DNA of 35,484 nt from Kiritimatiellia bacterium (GCA_024405265.1 JAKSOZ010000017.1:1-35484), one strand, 5' to 3'; shown: positions 10,051-19,023, counted from the first letter of the stretch. The notes: a model not told the origin generated them from the letters alone. Translations and numbers: made by a program.

Positions 10051-10928
10051 GCCTTCAAAGAGGAGCATTCGGAATAGAATACAACTCCCGTCCGAAGGAG
10101 TCGGACTCGGGGGCGGTTATGCTCTTGTTGATCGTGATCGCCGTCATAGCTCTGATTTCCTTCGGAGTCAGCCTTTATCGTCGCGGCAAGGTCGACGCCG
10201 TCGAAGAAACCGCGCGTATCGAAGCCGAGGAATCGGTCTCGGTTCAGCAACCGATGGAGGTTGAGCGTTCCCTCGCGGAAGTACAGGAAGCGGAAGAAGA
10301 AGCGCTTTTGCCGCCGGCACCGGTGGTCGAGATCGATAAGTTCGGCAATCGTCCCGCGAAGGTGCGAAACTTGCTCATGCGCCTTGAGGAAGCGGAGAAG
10401 CGAAAGGATATCGAGATGGCCGTCTCAACGATCGAACAACTTCGTTCGATTCCCGGCAATCCCGTAGCCGATATCGATGACGCGCTTGCACGTCGCCTTG
10501 GGACTTTGAATGTCCTGTGGTTATTCGATCGTAATAACGCGCAATGGGTCAAAGAGGTGGTTGTTCGTAGCGGGTCGAACGCGAGTAGAATCGCCGCCGA
10601 AAACGGCGCGACGCTCGCTTCGCTAGAAAAGCTCAATGGCAATATCGACACTGTCTTTATCGGGCAGAAGTTGAAAGTCTTGGATCACCCGCGTTTCAAT
10701 CTGGTCATTCATCGTCGCTCACGTACTGCGGACCTTTCGTTGAATGGAAAGTTCTTCAAGCGGTATGATCTGGTTGATGAAGTGACAGGCAAGGACGGCA
10801 TGTACGAGGTGACGCCGCCATATCGACAGTTTTGGCGCGATCTTGGAACCATATTCCCGCGCGCTGATCGTATAGAGCTGGAAACGCTGATGCCTAAGGG
10901 GTCCAGCGTGATCATATCGGAGTTTTAA
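10047..10928 (+). CDS. Membrane-anchored LysM protein, possibly a remnant L,D-transpeptidase-like protein
   Basis: 293 residues. A transmembrane helix at about 23-43 is followed by an acidic linker (50-95), a helical stretch (100-165) and a LysM-like peptidoglycan-binding motif at about 169-211 (S-G-S-N-A-S-R-I-A-A-E-N-G, then F-I-G-Q-K-L-K-V-L). Residues 216-240 (F-N-L-V-I-H-R-R-S-R-T-A-D-L-S-L-N-G) resemble the first strands of a YkuD L,D-transpeptidase domain. The catalytic H-G and S-H-G-C motifs are absent, so enzyme activity is not expected. It probably holds the inner membrane to the wall or has a structural role. It overlaps yajC by 4 bases (ATGA), and queD starts one base after its stop. 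Confidence 0.75.
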
Positions 10929-10929
10929 G

Positions 10930-11343
10930 ATGATAATCGTTACCAAGACAGTCAAATTCGATGCCGCGCATATCTTAACGAATCATCAAGGTCTTTGCAA
11001 GAACCTGCACGGCCACACCTACCGCGTGGATGTATCCGTCTCCGGAGTCGAAGGCGAAGAACGCGATATGGTCATCGATTTCAAGGATCTGAAACACATC
11101 GCTAATGAACTTATTTGCAATAAGTTCGATCACGCGTTCATCTATAATACCGAGTCCGAGGGAGAAAGGGAGATCGCAGCGGTCGTCGAAAAGAACGGTA
11201 TGCGAACGGTCGCGATACCATTTCGTTCTACGGCGGAGAATCTCGCTAAACTCTTCTTTGAGACTTTGAAATCGAGAATCCCGACGTTATCGGCGATCCG
11301 CGTTTGGGAGACGGCCGATTCTTCAGCGGAGTACAAGCCTTGA
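10930..11343 (+). CDS. queD: 6-carboxy-tetrahydropterin synthase (QueD)
   Basis: 137 residues. It converts dihydroneopterin triphosphate to 6-carboxytetrahydropterin, an early step towards preQ0 and queuosine. The zinc ligands are H14, H27 and H29, with the catalytic Cys23 in the C-x3-H-G-H pattern. Later come F-D-H-A-F, S-T-A-E-N-L-A and the terminal W-E-T motif. The same operon carries Tgt and QueF, which supports a queuosine role over the related PTPS activity. QueC and QueE are not in this window. Confidence 0.95.
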   Translation: MIIVTKTVKFDAAHILTNHQGLCKNLHGHTYRVDVSVSGVEGEERDMVIDFKDLKHIANELICNKFDHAFIYNTESEGEREIAAVVEKNGMRTVAIPFRSTAENLAKLFFETLKSRIPTLSAIRVWETADSSAEYKP

Positions 11344-11900
11344 GAATCACCGGCGGAATATTCGGAGGAAGGAATCTACTTGTCCCTAAATCGGACCTCA
11401 TTCGTCCGACGCAGGATCGAGTGCGCGAGGCTCTTTTCTCGATTCTTCAGACGGAGCTTTCCGGTGCGAAGTTTCTTGATTTGTTCGCAGGTTCGGGGGC
11501 GGTGGGGCTTGAAGCCTTGTCTCGTGGAGCAAGTGCCGCCACCTTCGTTGAAGCGAACAAAAAGCATGCAGAGATATTGCGAAAGAACATCATGAGCTTT
11601 TCGAATGTCTCAAGCCGCTCGAACGTAATCGTAAAAGACGTATATTCCTATGTCGATAATTTCTCCGAATCCGATGGATTCGACATCGCCTTTGCCGATC
11701 CGCCATATGCTCTCGGTGAAGAAAAGGGCTACGCGCGCGTGCTTGATACGTTGAAAATACGAGGTGTTGTAAGGAACGGGGGGCTTTTCATTGCTGAAAT
11801 GACCGCTGTGCAGAAAGCGGAGGAAACTCCGGGTTGGGAACTTTTGCGAGACCGAACATATGGGAAGACCAGAATATGCATCTGGCGGAGAATAGGATAA
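11340..11900 (+). CDS. rsmD: 16S rRNA m2G966 methyltransferase RsmD
   Basis: 186 residues from the TTG at 11340. The SAM-binding motif [13 protein letters not shown] is at 47-59 and the catalytic D-P-P-Y at 120-123. The start was chosen because M-R-I-T-G-G is the typical family N-terminus, GGAG at 11328-11331 is eight bases upstream, and TTGA overlaps the queD stop by 4 bases. An earlier in-frame TTG at 11304 would add 12 residues unlike the family and lacks a ribosome site. It methylates guanine 966 in the small ribosomal subunit. Confidence 0.9.
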   Translation: MRITGGIFGGRNLLVPKSDLIRPTQDRVREALFSILQTELSGAKFLDLFAGSGAVGLEALSRGASAATFVEANKKHAEILRKNIMSFSNVSSRSNVIVKDVYSYVDNFSESDGFDIAFADPPYALGEEKGYARVLDTLKIRGVVRNGGLFIAEMTAVQKAEETPGWELLRDRTYGKTRICIWRRIG

Positions 11901-11922
11901 AGGTGAAAGGAGAAGGAGAAAA

Positions 11923-12387
11923 ATGAGAGATGATTTGGAGAATTTGAAGACGCTCGGTAAGACGACGGCGGCCTCGAAAGACTATGATCCGACGATGCTC
12001 GACGCATTCGCGAACAAACACCCGGAGCGTGACTACTGGGTAACGTTCACGGCACCCGAATTCACGACTCTTTGTCCGAAGACGGGGCAGCCGGATTTCG
12101 CGACTTTGACGATTCGTTATATTCCTAATGAAAGGCTCGTTGAATCGAAATCCCTGAAATTATATCTCTTCGGCTTCCGAAATCACGGCGACTTCCATGA
12201 AGATGTCATAAACGTGATTTATAACGATTTGAACAAGCTCCTCAAGCCCAAGTATATGGAAGTCTACGGAAAATTCGCCGCACGTGGCGGAATCTCCATC
12301 GACCCGTTCGTGAATGGAGGAGCGGGAGCAAAGTACAAGAAACTCGCCGAAACTCGCTTCAATGCGTGGAACGGTTGCCGCGACTGA
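11923..12387 (+). CDS. queF: NADPH-dependent 7-cyano-7-deazaguanine reductase (QueF)
   Basis: 154 residues, the short one-domain type. It reduces preQ0 nitrile to preQ1 amine, the base Tgt inserts. The nucleophile C51 in T-T-L-C-P-K-T-G, the acid D58, and the QueF signature E74-S-K-S-L-K-L-Y81 that binds NADPH are all present. A strong purine-rich ribosome site GGAGAAGGAG precedes the ATG. Only one base separates its stop from the ATG of the MurE/UDG fusion. Confidence 0.96.
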   Translation: MRDDLENLKTLGKTTAASKDYDPTMLDAFANKHPERDYWVTFTAPEFTTLCPKTGQPDFATLTIRYIPNERLVESKSLKLYLFGFRNHGDFHEDVINVIYNDLNKLLKPKYMEVYGKFAARGGISIDPFVNGGAGAKYKKLAETRFNAWNGCRD

Positions 12388-12388
12388 T

Positions 12389-14173
12389 ATGAATTTCTGG
12401 GGAATTACCGGTACGAACGGTAAGACCACGACGACGTGGATTCTTGCCGAATTCTTGAATGCCGCGCAGAATCGCAAGTGCGGTTATATCACGACGGTTG
12501 AAGTCTTTGACGGAGTTAAACGATTTTATACCGGATATACGACACCGCCCTTGAAACAGCTTCTTGAGATTTACGCTGCGATGGAGGCGAACGGTTGTAC
12601 GGATTGCGTGATGGAAGTTTCGAGTCATGCGATTCATCAAAATCGAACGGGAGACACCATCTTCGCCGGCGGAGCTTTTACCAATTTGAGCGAGGATCAT
12701 CTAGATTATCACAAGACGATGGAGGAGTATTTCCGAGTGAAATTCTCTTTTGCGGAGCGTATTGCCGCCTCGCGATCATCTTCGCCGTCCGATGGCAGGA
12801 AAGATTTTTCTCCATTCGTCGTGTGCATGGATGGCGGGTACGCAGAAGAGATGTTGGAGAAGTGCGGAACTTTGCCGCTTAATGTGATACCGGTTTCGTT
12901 TAAGCATCCGAGATTCGATTTGAAAGAACTTAAACTCGTCGGAGATTACAATAAGTCCAATGTGCTTGTAGCGGCCTCTCTCGCGGAGATGGCAGGGGTC
13001 GATCACGAAACGATTCAATCGGCAATATCGACGCTTGTTCCTCGTTGGGGAAGACTTGAGAAGGTTGATACTAAAGCCTCGGCTGACGTGTATGTTGATT
13101 TTGCGCACACTCCTGATGGCCTTGAAAAGGTTCTGAGAGCGGCGCGAGGTTTTACGAAGGGGAAAGTGGTTTGCGTGTTCGGCGCAGGTGGCGATCGTGA
13201 TGCCATGAAACGCCCCTTAATGGGCGAAGCGGCCGCGAAATTCGCCGATAAGATTATCGTAACTTCAGATAATCCGCGCTCGGAGGATCCAGAGGAGATC
13301 ATAAAGGCGATTCTCCCTCCTTTATATGCCGCTAACGCAAGTTTTGAGGTGGAGGTAGACAGAGCGGCCGCGATTTATATGGCGCTTGATAACGCGGAAG
13401 TCGGTGATACCGTGCTTATTTGCGGGAAGGGACACGAAACCACGCAGGAAATAAAAGGCGTGAAGTATCCTTTTGATGATAGAGAGATCGCGAGAGGATA
13501 TTTGCCGGTAAGAATGGAAAAAAGCTGGAAGCGAATGCTCGCAGGGGAATTCACCCGCGAGTATTTTAAGGATTTAACGGTTTTTGTTCGTGAAGAATAC
13601 AAGAAAGGTCCGGTATATCCGCCTGCCTCGCTTATCTTTAACGCCTTCGAGAAGACTCCGTTCGACAACGTAAAAGTTGTTATTATCGGGCAGGACCCTT
13701 ATCATGAAGTAGGGCAGGCACAGGGGCTTGCGTTTTATGTTCCTGAAAATATAAAGACCCCACCGTCGCTCCTGAATATCGCGAAGGAGCTTAAGAACGA
13801 TCTGGGTGGCTCGGGCAAGATTCCTGACCTCGTTAGATGGGCAGAAGGAGGTGTGTTATTATTAAACGCCACGCTTACCGTAAGAGCCGGCTCGGCCGGT
13901 AGCCATCAAGGAAGGGGTTGGGAAGTATTCACTGACGCGGCGATTAAGGCACTCAATGAAAAGAAGGAGTCCCTAGTGTTCATTCTTTGGGGAAGTTATG
14001 CTCAGCGGAAGGGGGCGTTTATCGATAGATCGCGTCATTATGTGATAGAAAGCCCGCACCCTTCTCCGCTTTCAGCTCATCGCGGTTTTTTCGGCTCAAA
14101 ACCTTTTTCTAAGGCCAATTCGTATCTTTGTTCAAAAGGCCTGGCTCCCATTGACTGGGACGCGGGAAATTGA
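12389..14173 (+). CDS. Fusion: N-terminally short MurE-like ligase + family-1 uracil-DNA glycosylase
   Basis: 594 residues in one frame. Residues 1-375 are a Mur ligase of MurE type: P-loop G-T-N-G-K-T-T at 8-14, H-L-D-Y-H at 104-108, the lysine expected to be carbamylated at K118, W-G-R-L-E near 220-224, and D-N-P-R at 294-297, the motif for adding meso-diaminopimelate. The N-terminal domain of about 100 residues that binds the UDP part is missing. Residues 376-594 are a full uracil-DNA glycosylase: G-Q-D-P-Y-H at 434-439, L-L-L-N-A-T-L-T-V-R at 490-499, H-P-S-P-L-S at 557-562. M376 (ATG at 13514) could be an internal start. The ATG at 12389 follows the queF stop; an ATG at 12314 would add 25 unlike residues. 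A fusion by indel or assembly error cannot be excluded. Confidence 0.88.
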   Translation: MNFWGITGTNGKTTTTWILAEFLNAAQNRKCGYITTVEVFDGVKRFYTGYTTPPLKQLLEIYAAMEANGCTDCVMEVSSHAIHQNRTGDTIFAGGAFTNLSEDHLDYHKTMEEYFRVKFSFAERIAASRSSSPSDGRKDFSPFVVCMDGGYAEEMLEKCGTLPLNVIPVSFKHPRFDLKELKLVGDYNKSNVLVAASLAEMAGVDHETIQSAISTLVPRWGRLEKVDTKASADVYVDFAHTPDGLEKVLRAARGFTKGKVVCVFGAGGDRDAMKRPLMGEAAAKFADKIIVTSDNPRSEDPEEIIKAILPPLYAANASFEVEVDRAAAIYMALDNAEVGDTVLICGKGHETTQEIKGVKYPFDDREIARGYLPVRMEKSWKRMLAGEFTREYFKDLTVFVREEYKKGPVYPPASLIFNAFEKTPFDNVKVVIIGQDPYHEVGQAQGLAFYVPENIKTPPSLLNIAKELKNDLGGSGKIPDLVRWAEGGVLLLNATLTVRAGSAGSHQGRGWEVFTDAAIKALNEKKESLVFILWGSYAQRKGAFIDRSRHYVIESPHPSPLSAHRGFFGSKPFSKANSYLCSKGLAPIDWDAGN

Positions 14174-14179
14174 TAAAAT
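14151..14179 (+). promoter_or_regulatory. hom-lysC promoter
   Basis: TTGACT (14151-14156) and TAAAAT (14174-14179) are exactly 17 bases apart. The TGA at 14171-14173 makes an extended -10 and is also the stop codon of the MurE/UDG fusion. The predicted start is near 14186, just before the ribosome site GGAGGT. Confidence 0.8.
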
Positions 14180-14205
14180 ACCAACATTTGGAGGTATTTT
14201 TCGAT

Positions 14206-15510
14206 ATGAAAGAAATCGGAGTCGGTATTCTCGGATTCGGTACGGTCGGTGCGGGCGTCGCCGATGGATTACTGCGTAATCGCGAGACGTTCGCGCAACG
14301 TCTCGGAGTCGATGTCGTTTTGAGAAAGATCGCCGACCTGGATATCACGCGTGATCGCGGAGTAACGATTCCGGAGGGAATTCTTACTACAGATGCTTCT
14401 TCCGTCATATCCGACCCTTCGATAGATATCATCGTTGAATTAATCGGCGGCATTGGAATCGCGAAGAAGTTTATTCTTGACGCCATTCGCGCGAAAAAGT
14501 CGGTTGTCACCGCCAATAAGAAGCTATTGGCCGAATGCGGTAGCGAAATTTTCGGCGCGGCCGGGGAGGCAGGTGTAGATATCTATTTCGGCGCGGCGGT
14601 TGGAGGCGGGATTCCGATTATACGTTCTTTGCGCGAAGGACTAGCCGGCAATGAGATCGAGTCGATCAAGGGTATTTTAAACGGCACGTGCAATTACATT
14701 CTTACGCGAATGGCTCGTGAAGGTGCCCGATTCGATGAAGTTCTTAAGGACGCGCAGCGACTTGGCTTCGCGGAAGCGGATCCGACGCTTGATATCGATG
14801 GTTGGGACACGGCGCATAAAGCCTCGATTTTGGCGTCGCTCGCGTACGGCTTCTTCATTTCTCCGCATGATTTTGAAGTTAAGGGTATTCGCGATCTTTC
14901 TACGGTCGATGTTACTTACGCGAAAGAACTCGGTTATTCGATTAAGCTTGTTGCTCATGTGAGTAGAGAAGGCGATGAAGTCGGCGTGCGCGTCAGCCCG
15001 ACCTTAGTCCCCGAGAATCACTTGCTCGCGGCGGTCAATGACGTTTTTAATGCGGTCTTGGTTCATGGTGATTTGTCCGACGATTTGATGTTTTATGGTA
15101 AGGGGGCCGGACGCGCCCCGACCGCCTCGACGGTTCTTGGAGATATAGGAGATATCGCGCGCAACATTTCCAACGGAGGTGCCAGATACAAAAGCGCGAT
15201 TTCTGTAGCCAACGAGGGTATATTGGCGCTTAAAGTACCGGCGAATAACGTTTCTTCGTTTTATGTTCGTATGATGGTCGAAGATCGTTGCGGTACGTTA
15301 GGCAAACTGACGACGATTTTCGGCGAGCATGGTGTTTCTATCTTGCAAGCGACCAGTCACAAGCAGCTTAAGGGCCATGAAGTCGAAGGCGCGATTCCGG
15401 TCGTAATTCGTACGCACAAGGCTTCGTCCGGCGCTGTAGATAGCGCGCTTGAAGAAATCGAATCGGCGGGCATCATTCGCGGCAAGGCCATAAAGATGTG
15501 CATGATTTAA
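14206..15510 (+). CDS. hom: Homoserine dehydrogenase
   Basis: 434 residues from the ATG at 14206, chosen because GGAGGT at 14190-14195 is ten bases upstream; an earlier ATG/GTG-type start at 14170 would lie in the promoter. The enzyme reduces aspartate semialdehyde to homoserine for threonine and methionine. The NAD(P)-binding loop G-I-L-G-F-G-T-V-G is at 7-15, the catalytic core G-G-G-I-P-I-I and K-G-I-L-N-G-T-C-N-Y is in the middle, and a C-terminal ACT domain (D-R-C-G-T-L-G-K-L near 360) is the usual site of threonine feedback control. lysC follows ten bases later, giving a two-gene aspartate-pathway operon. Confidence 0.95.
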   Translation: MKEIGVGILGFGTVGAGVADGLLRNRETFAQRLGVDVVLRKIADLDITRDRGVTIPEGILTTDASSVISDPSIDIIVELIGGIGIAKKFILDAIRAKKSVVTANKKLLAECGSEIFGAAGEAGVDIYFGAAVGGGIPIIRSLREGLAGNEIESIKGILNGTCNYILTRMAREGARFDEVLKDAQRLGFAEADPTLDIDGWDTAHKASILASLAYGFFISPHDFEVKGIRDLSTVDVTYAKELGYSIKLVAHVSREGDEVGVRVSPTLVPENHLLAAVNDVFNAVLVHGDLSDDLMFYGKGAGRAPTASTVLGDIGDIARNISNGGARYKSAISVANEGILALKVPANNVSSFYVRMMVEDRCGTLGKLTTIFGEHGVSILQATSHKQLKGHEVEGAIPVVIRTHKASSGAVDSALEEIESAGIIRGKAIKMCMI

Positions 15511-15520
15511 GGAGAAATCA

Positions 15521-16885
15521 ATGAAGGTATGTAAATTCGGCGGTAGCTCACTTGCGGATGCCGCGCAAATCAACAAGGTCATCGATATCGTTCTCGCGGA
15601 TCCTTCGCGTCGCATTGTCGTCGTCTCGGCACCCGGCAAGCGAAACGGCTCGGACACGAAGGTTACCGACCTTTTGATCGCGCTCGCCAAGGCGGCTCTA
15701 TCCGGTGCCAACGTTGATCGTGAATACGGAGCTGTTGTCGAACGTTATGCGTCGATCGCGCAAGATCTCCGTCTTGGAGATCAGATTACCAGAGAAATCG
15801 AAGACGATCTTAAGGGGCGTATCGCCGATAAGTCGAAGTTGACGGAAGACGAGTTCATGGATCTCATGAAGGCGGCCGGAGAGGATAATAATGCGAAGCT
15901 TATTGCCGCAGCATTTACCGCTCGCGGTCGCAAGGCGCGTTACGCGAGTCCGCGCGATACCGGTATGGTTCTTATGGGTGAACATGGCGATGCGCAGCTC
16001 GACCCCGAAAGCTACAAGACCCTGACCCGCGCTTTTTCGAACTTCGAGGGTATCGTCATTTATCCCGGCTTCTTCGGCTATACGAAGGAAGGAAAGGTCG
16101 CGACGTTCCCGCGCGGCGGTTCGGATATTACCGGCTCGATTCTCGCGGCGGCCGTTTGCGCCGATGTCTATGAGAACTTTACGGATGTCGATTCGGTCTA
16201 TCCTGCCGATCCTCGCCTCGTTCCCGAGGTCAAGGACGGCGAGGGTATCAAGACGATGACCTACCGCGAAATGCGTGAGCTCGCGTATGCCGGTTTCGGC
16301 GTTTTCAATGATGATGCGGTCATTCCTGCGGTCAAGGCGCGTATCCCGATCAATATTCGTAACACGAACCATCCTTCCGCGCCCGGGACGATGATTCAAC
16401 AGACTCGTCGCTCGGTTCCCGGTACGATTGTCGGCGTAGCCTCGGAAAGCGGGTTCGTGAACATCATCATCGACAAGTATCTCATGAACCGCGAGATCGG
16501 TTTCGGCCGCAAGGTTCTGACGATTCTCGAAGAAGAAGGGATCGGTTATGAACACATGCCTACCGGCATCGATTCCTTGTGCGTTATGGTCAAGGACAAG
16601 TTCATGCCCACCGAGGTCGAGAAGCGCGTCGTGAATCGCATCAAGAAAGAACTCAAGCCCGATTCGGTTTCGGTAGTTCACGATCTCGACGTCCTCATGA
16701 TGGTCGGCGAGGGTACGCGCTACGCGGTCGGTATGCTCGCCAAGGTGTCCAAGGCGCTCGCCGACGCGGGCGTCAGCGTCATGATGTTCAGCCAGGGCGC
16801 AAGCGAAGTAAGCTCGATGGCCGCAGTGAGAACTCAAGATCGTGAGAAGGCGGTTAGGGCGATTTATCACGCGTTCTTCGAGTGA
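15521..16885 (+). CDS. lysC: Aspartokinase
   Basis: 454 residues. It phosphorylates aspartate, the first step to lysine, threonine and methionine. The N-terminal kinase motif K-F-G-G-S-S is at 5-10, then V-S-A-P-G-K, and F-P-R-G-G-S-D-I-T-G-S in the middle. The C-terminus has two ACT-type regulatory modules (V-N-I-I-I-D-K and V-G-E-G-T-R-Y-A-V-G-M). It is a monofunctional enzyme separate from hom. Which end product inhibits it cannot be read from the sequence. GGAG lies nine bases before the ATG. Confidence 0.95.
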   Translation: MKVCKFGGSSLADAAQINKVIDIVLADPSRRIVVVSAPGKRNGSDTKVTDLLIALAKAALSGANVDREYGAVVERYASIAQDLRLGDQITREIEDDLKGRIADKSKLTEDEFMDLMKAAGEDNNAKLIAAAFTARGRKARYASPRDTGMVLMGEHGDAQLDPESYKTLTRAFSNFEGIVIYPGFFGYTKEGKVATFPRGGSDITGSILAAAVCADVYENFTDVDSVYPADPRLVPEVKDGEGIKTMTYREMRELAYAGFGVFNDDAVIPAVKARIPINIRNTNHPSAPGTMIQQTRRSVPGTIVGVASESGFVNIIIDKYLMNREIGFGRKVLTILEEEGIGYEHMPTGIDSLCVMVKDKFMPTEVEKRVVNRIKKELKPDSVSVVHDLDVLMMVGEGTRYAVGMLAKVSKALADAGVSVMMFSQGASEVSSMAAVRTQDREKAVRAIYHAFFE

Positions 16886-16907
16886 TATACACTTTTCGCC
16901 GATGATA

Positions 16908-16916
16908 TGATATAAT
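16908..16916 (+). promoter_or_regulatory. rsfS promoter (extended -10, close to start codon)
   Basis: TGA-TATAAT ends at 16916, ten bases before the ATG at 16927. Expected transcription start is about 16923, so the leader would be about four bases and has no room for a Shine-Dalgarno. A weak -35 (TACACT, 16888-16893) is at 17 bases. Confidence 0.7.
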
Positions 16917-16926
16917 ATAACCGAAT

Positions 16927-17247
16927 ATGACACCTAAAGAACAAGCAGAAGTCATCGCCAAGGCCCTCTCGGACCGCAAAGGCGAGGACGTCAAAATATA
17001 CGATGTGCGCGGTAAGAGCGCGCTCACCGATTTCTTCGTGGTCGCTACCGGCGCCGCGGCTCCGCACTTGAAAGCTTTGGTTGCGGAGTCTCAGGCAGTC
17101 ATGAAGGACGCGGGAGTCGCGAGCTATCGCACATCAGGGGATCCCGAAAGCGGGTGGATTGTAGTCGACTACATCGATGTGGTCGTCCACGTGTTTTCGG
17201 CGGAAGCGCGCGCCTATTACGCGCTCGAGAAACTTTGGACCAAGTAA
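16927..17247 (+). CDS. rsfS: Ribosomal silencing factor RsfS
   Basis: 106 residues, whole-length RsfS/Iojap domain. It binds L14 on the large subunit and blocks subunit joining during slow growth. Recognised by D-V-R-G-K-S-A-L-T-D-F-F-V-V-A-T-G, then G-D-P-E-S-G-W-I-V-V-D-Y-I-D-V-V-V-H-V-F and the ending Y-Y-A-L-E-K-L-W. The start lies directly after a strong -10, so the mRNA is probably leaderless. fabD follows 21 bases later. Confidence 0.95.
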   Translation: MTPKEQAEVIAKALSDRKGEDVKIYDVRGKSALTDFFVVATGAAAPHLKALVAESQAVMKDAGVASYRTSGDPESGWIVVDYIDVVVHVFSAEARAYYALEKLWTK

Positions 17248-17268
17248 GAAAAGGAGAATAAATTCACT

Positions 17269-18189
17269 ATGGCTAATTGCTGCATCTTTGCGGGCCAGGG
17301 AGCACAAGTACCCGGAATGGGCAAGGATTTCGCCGAGGCCGATGCCGAGGTAATGGGATTTTTCGATAAGGCCAATTCGGTTCTCGGTTTTGACCTTAAG
17401 AAGATTTGCTTCGAAGGCCCCGCCGAAGAGCTTACGAAGTCGAATGTTTGTCAGCCCGCCATCTTCGTGACGAGCTATGCCGCCTACACCGCGCTCAAGA
17501 AGGCGAAGGTCGTCGATTTCACTTGCGCCGCGGGTCTCTCGCTTGGCGAGTGGGGTGCGCTCTGCGCCGCGGGCGTTCTCGATTTCGATTCGACTTTGAA
17601 GGTCCTCGAAGCGCGTGGCCGCTTCATGCAGGAAGCTTGCGAAGCGACGCCTTCCGGGATGATCGCTATCGTCGGCGCTTCCGAAGCCCAGCTCAGCGAA
17701 CTTTGCGCGAAGACCGGTTGCACCGTCGCGAATATCAATTCCGCCGCGCAGCAGGTTCTCTCCGGCTCCAAGGATGCAATCGCTCAGGCCGCTACGGTCG
17801 CGAAGGAACTCGGCATCAAGCGCGCGATTCCGCTCGCTACCGCCGGCGGTTTCCACTCGCCGTTTATGCAGCCCGCTCGCGAGAAGCTCGCGCCGATTCT
17901 TGACGGCATCACGTTCAACGCTCCGAAGTTCCCCGTTCTTTCGAATGTTACGGGCAAGCCCCACTCGTCCGACCCCGGCGCCATCAAGGCGATGATGCTC
18001 GAACAGGTCACGGGCACGACGAACTGGGCTCAGGACGTTCTCACAGCGAAGGAAATGGGCGCTACGACTTTCGTCGAGTTCGGTCCCGGCAAGGTTCTCT
18101 CGGGCCTCGTCAAGAAGATCGATCCTTCGCTCAACGCTCTCAACGTCGCCGACCTCGCCTCTTTGGAAGCGACCGTCGCCGCGCTCTGA
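17269..18189 (+). CDS. fabD: Malonyl-CoA:ACP transacylase
   Basis: 306 residues. It moves malonyl groups from CoA to AcpP, supplying the elongation unit of fatty-acid synthesis. G-Q-G-A-Q at 9-13, the active serine S91 in G-L-S-L-G-E (bacterial FabD usually reads G-H-S-L-G-E), and the catalytic H196 in G-G-F-H-S-P-F-M are visible. AAAAGGAG precedes the ATG. fabG follows 26 bases later and acpP after that, so the set works together; fabH and fabF are not in the window. Confidence 0.95.
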   Translation: MANCCIFAGQGAQVPGMGKDFAEADAEVMGFFDKANSVLGFDLKKICFEGPAEELTKSNVCQPAIFVTSYAAYTALKKAKVVDFTCAAGLSLGEWGALCAAGVLDFDSTLKVLEARGRFMQEACEATPSGMIAIVGASEAQLSELCAKTGCTVANINSAAQQVLSGSKDAIAQAATVAKELGIKRAIPLATAGGFHSPFMQPAREKLAPILDGITFNAPKFPVLSNVTGKPHSSDPGAIKAMMLEQVTGTTNWAQDVLTAKEMGATTFVEFGPGKVLSGLVKKIDPSLNALNVADLASLEATVAAL

Positions 18190-18215
18190 TTTAGAACACT
18201 AAAAGGAACACAACA

Positions 18216-18980
18216 ATGGGTAATCTCACTGGTAAAGTTGCTATCGTCACCGGCGCCGCTCGCGGTATCGGTGCTGAAATCGCCAAGCGTCTCGCCAAGG
18301 ACGGCGCCGATGTCGCTATCTGCGACCTCAAGGCCGAATGGTGCGAAGAGACCGTCAAGGCCGTCGAAGCGATGGGCGTCAAGGCCATCGGTATCGGCGT
18401 TAACGTCGCTTGCTCCGCGGAAGTTGATCAATGCGTCAAGGAAGTCATCGCGAAGCTCGGCAAGGTCGACATCATGGTCAATAACGCCGGCATCACGAAG
18501 GATGGCCTTTTGATGCGCATGAGCGACGAAGATTGGGATGCCGTTCTTAACGTTAACCTCAAGGGCACCTTCCTCTTCACGCGCGCGGTCTCCCGCCCGA
18601 TGATGAAGAACAAGGATGCGGAAGGCAATCCTTGTGGCGGCTCGATCATCAACATCGCCTCGGTCGTCGGCATCATGGGTAACGCCGGTCAGGCCAACTA
18701 CACCGCTTCGAAGGGCGGCGTCATCGCTCTCACGAAGACCACCTCGAAGGAACTCGGCTCGCGCGCGATTCGTTGCAACGCGGTCGCTCCCGGCTTCATT
18801 CAGTCGAAGATGACCGACGTCCTTCCCGAGGAAGTAAAGCAGAATTACATGGCTCAGATTCCGCTTCGTAAGTTCGGTCAGGTTTCCGACATCGCCAATG
18901 CCGTCGCTTGGCTCGCGGGTCCTGAATCGGCTTACGTTACCGGTCAGATCATTTCCGTCAACGGCGGCATGATCGGCTAA
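18216..18980 (+). CDS. fabG: 3-oxoacyl-ACP reductase
   Basis: 254 residues, classic short-chain dehydrogenase. The NADPH motif T-G-A-A-R-G-I-G is at 12-19, N-N-A-G at 89-92, and the catalytic residues are N114, S149, Y162 and K166 (Y-T-A-S-K). It reduces 3-ketoacyl-ACP in fatty-acid elongation. AAAAGGAA precedes the ATG. The neighbours fabD and acpP support FabG over other dehydrogenases of this fold. Confidence 0.94.
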   Translation: MGNLTGKVAIVTGAARGIGAEIAKRLAKDGADVAICDLKAEWCEETVKAVEAMGVKAIGIGVNVACSAEVDQCVKEVIAKLGKVDIMVNNAGITKDGLLMRMSDEDWDAVLNVNLKGTFLFTRAVSRPMMKNKDAEGNPCGGSIINIASVVGIMGNAGQANYTASKGGVIALTKTTSKELGSRAIRCNAVAPGFIQSKMTDVLPEEVKQNYMAQIPLRKFGQVSDIANAVAWLAGPESAYVTGQIISVNGGMIG

Positions 18981-18993
18981 TGTAAATACCCCC

Positions 18994-19023
18994 TTTACAA
19001 GAACCACTAAAATATAGTAAAAT
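18994..19023 (+). promoter_or_regulatory. acpP promoter
   Basis: TTTACA (18994-18999) and TAAAAT (19018-19023) are 18 bases apart. The -10 sits in a small palindrome TAGTA-AAA-TACTA (19015-19027). The start would be near 19030, giving a leader of about 27 bases with AAGGAG. This allows acpP to be expressed more strongly than fabD and fabG. Confidence 0.7.

Noticed and set aside
12314-12388. Upstream ATG start adding 25 residues to the MurE/UDG fusion
   Set aside because: The extra residues overlap queF, resemble no Mur domain, and there is no ribosome site. The ATG at 12389 directly follows the queF stop.
17539-17560. FabD nucleophile motif with Leu for His (G-L-S-L-G-E) as a defect
   Set aside because: The serine and the partner H196 are intact, and Leu at this place is known in other acyltransferases of the family, so loss of function is not supported.
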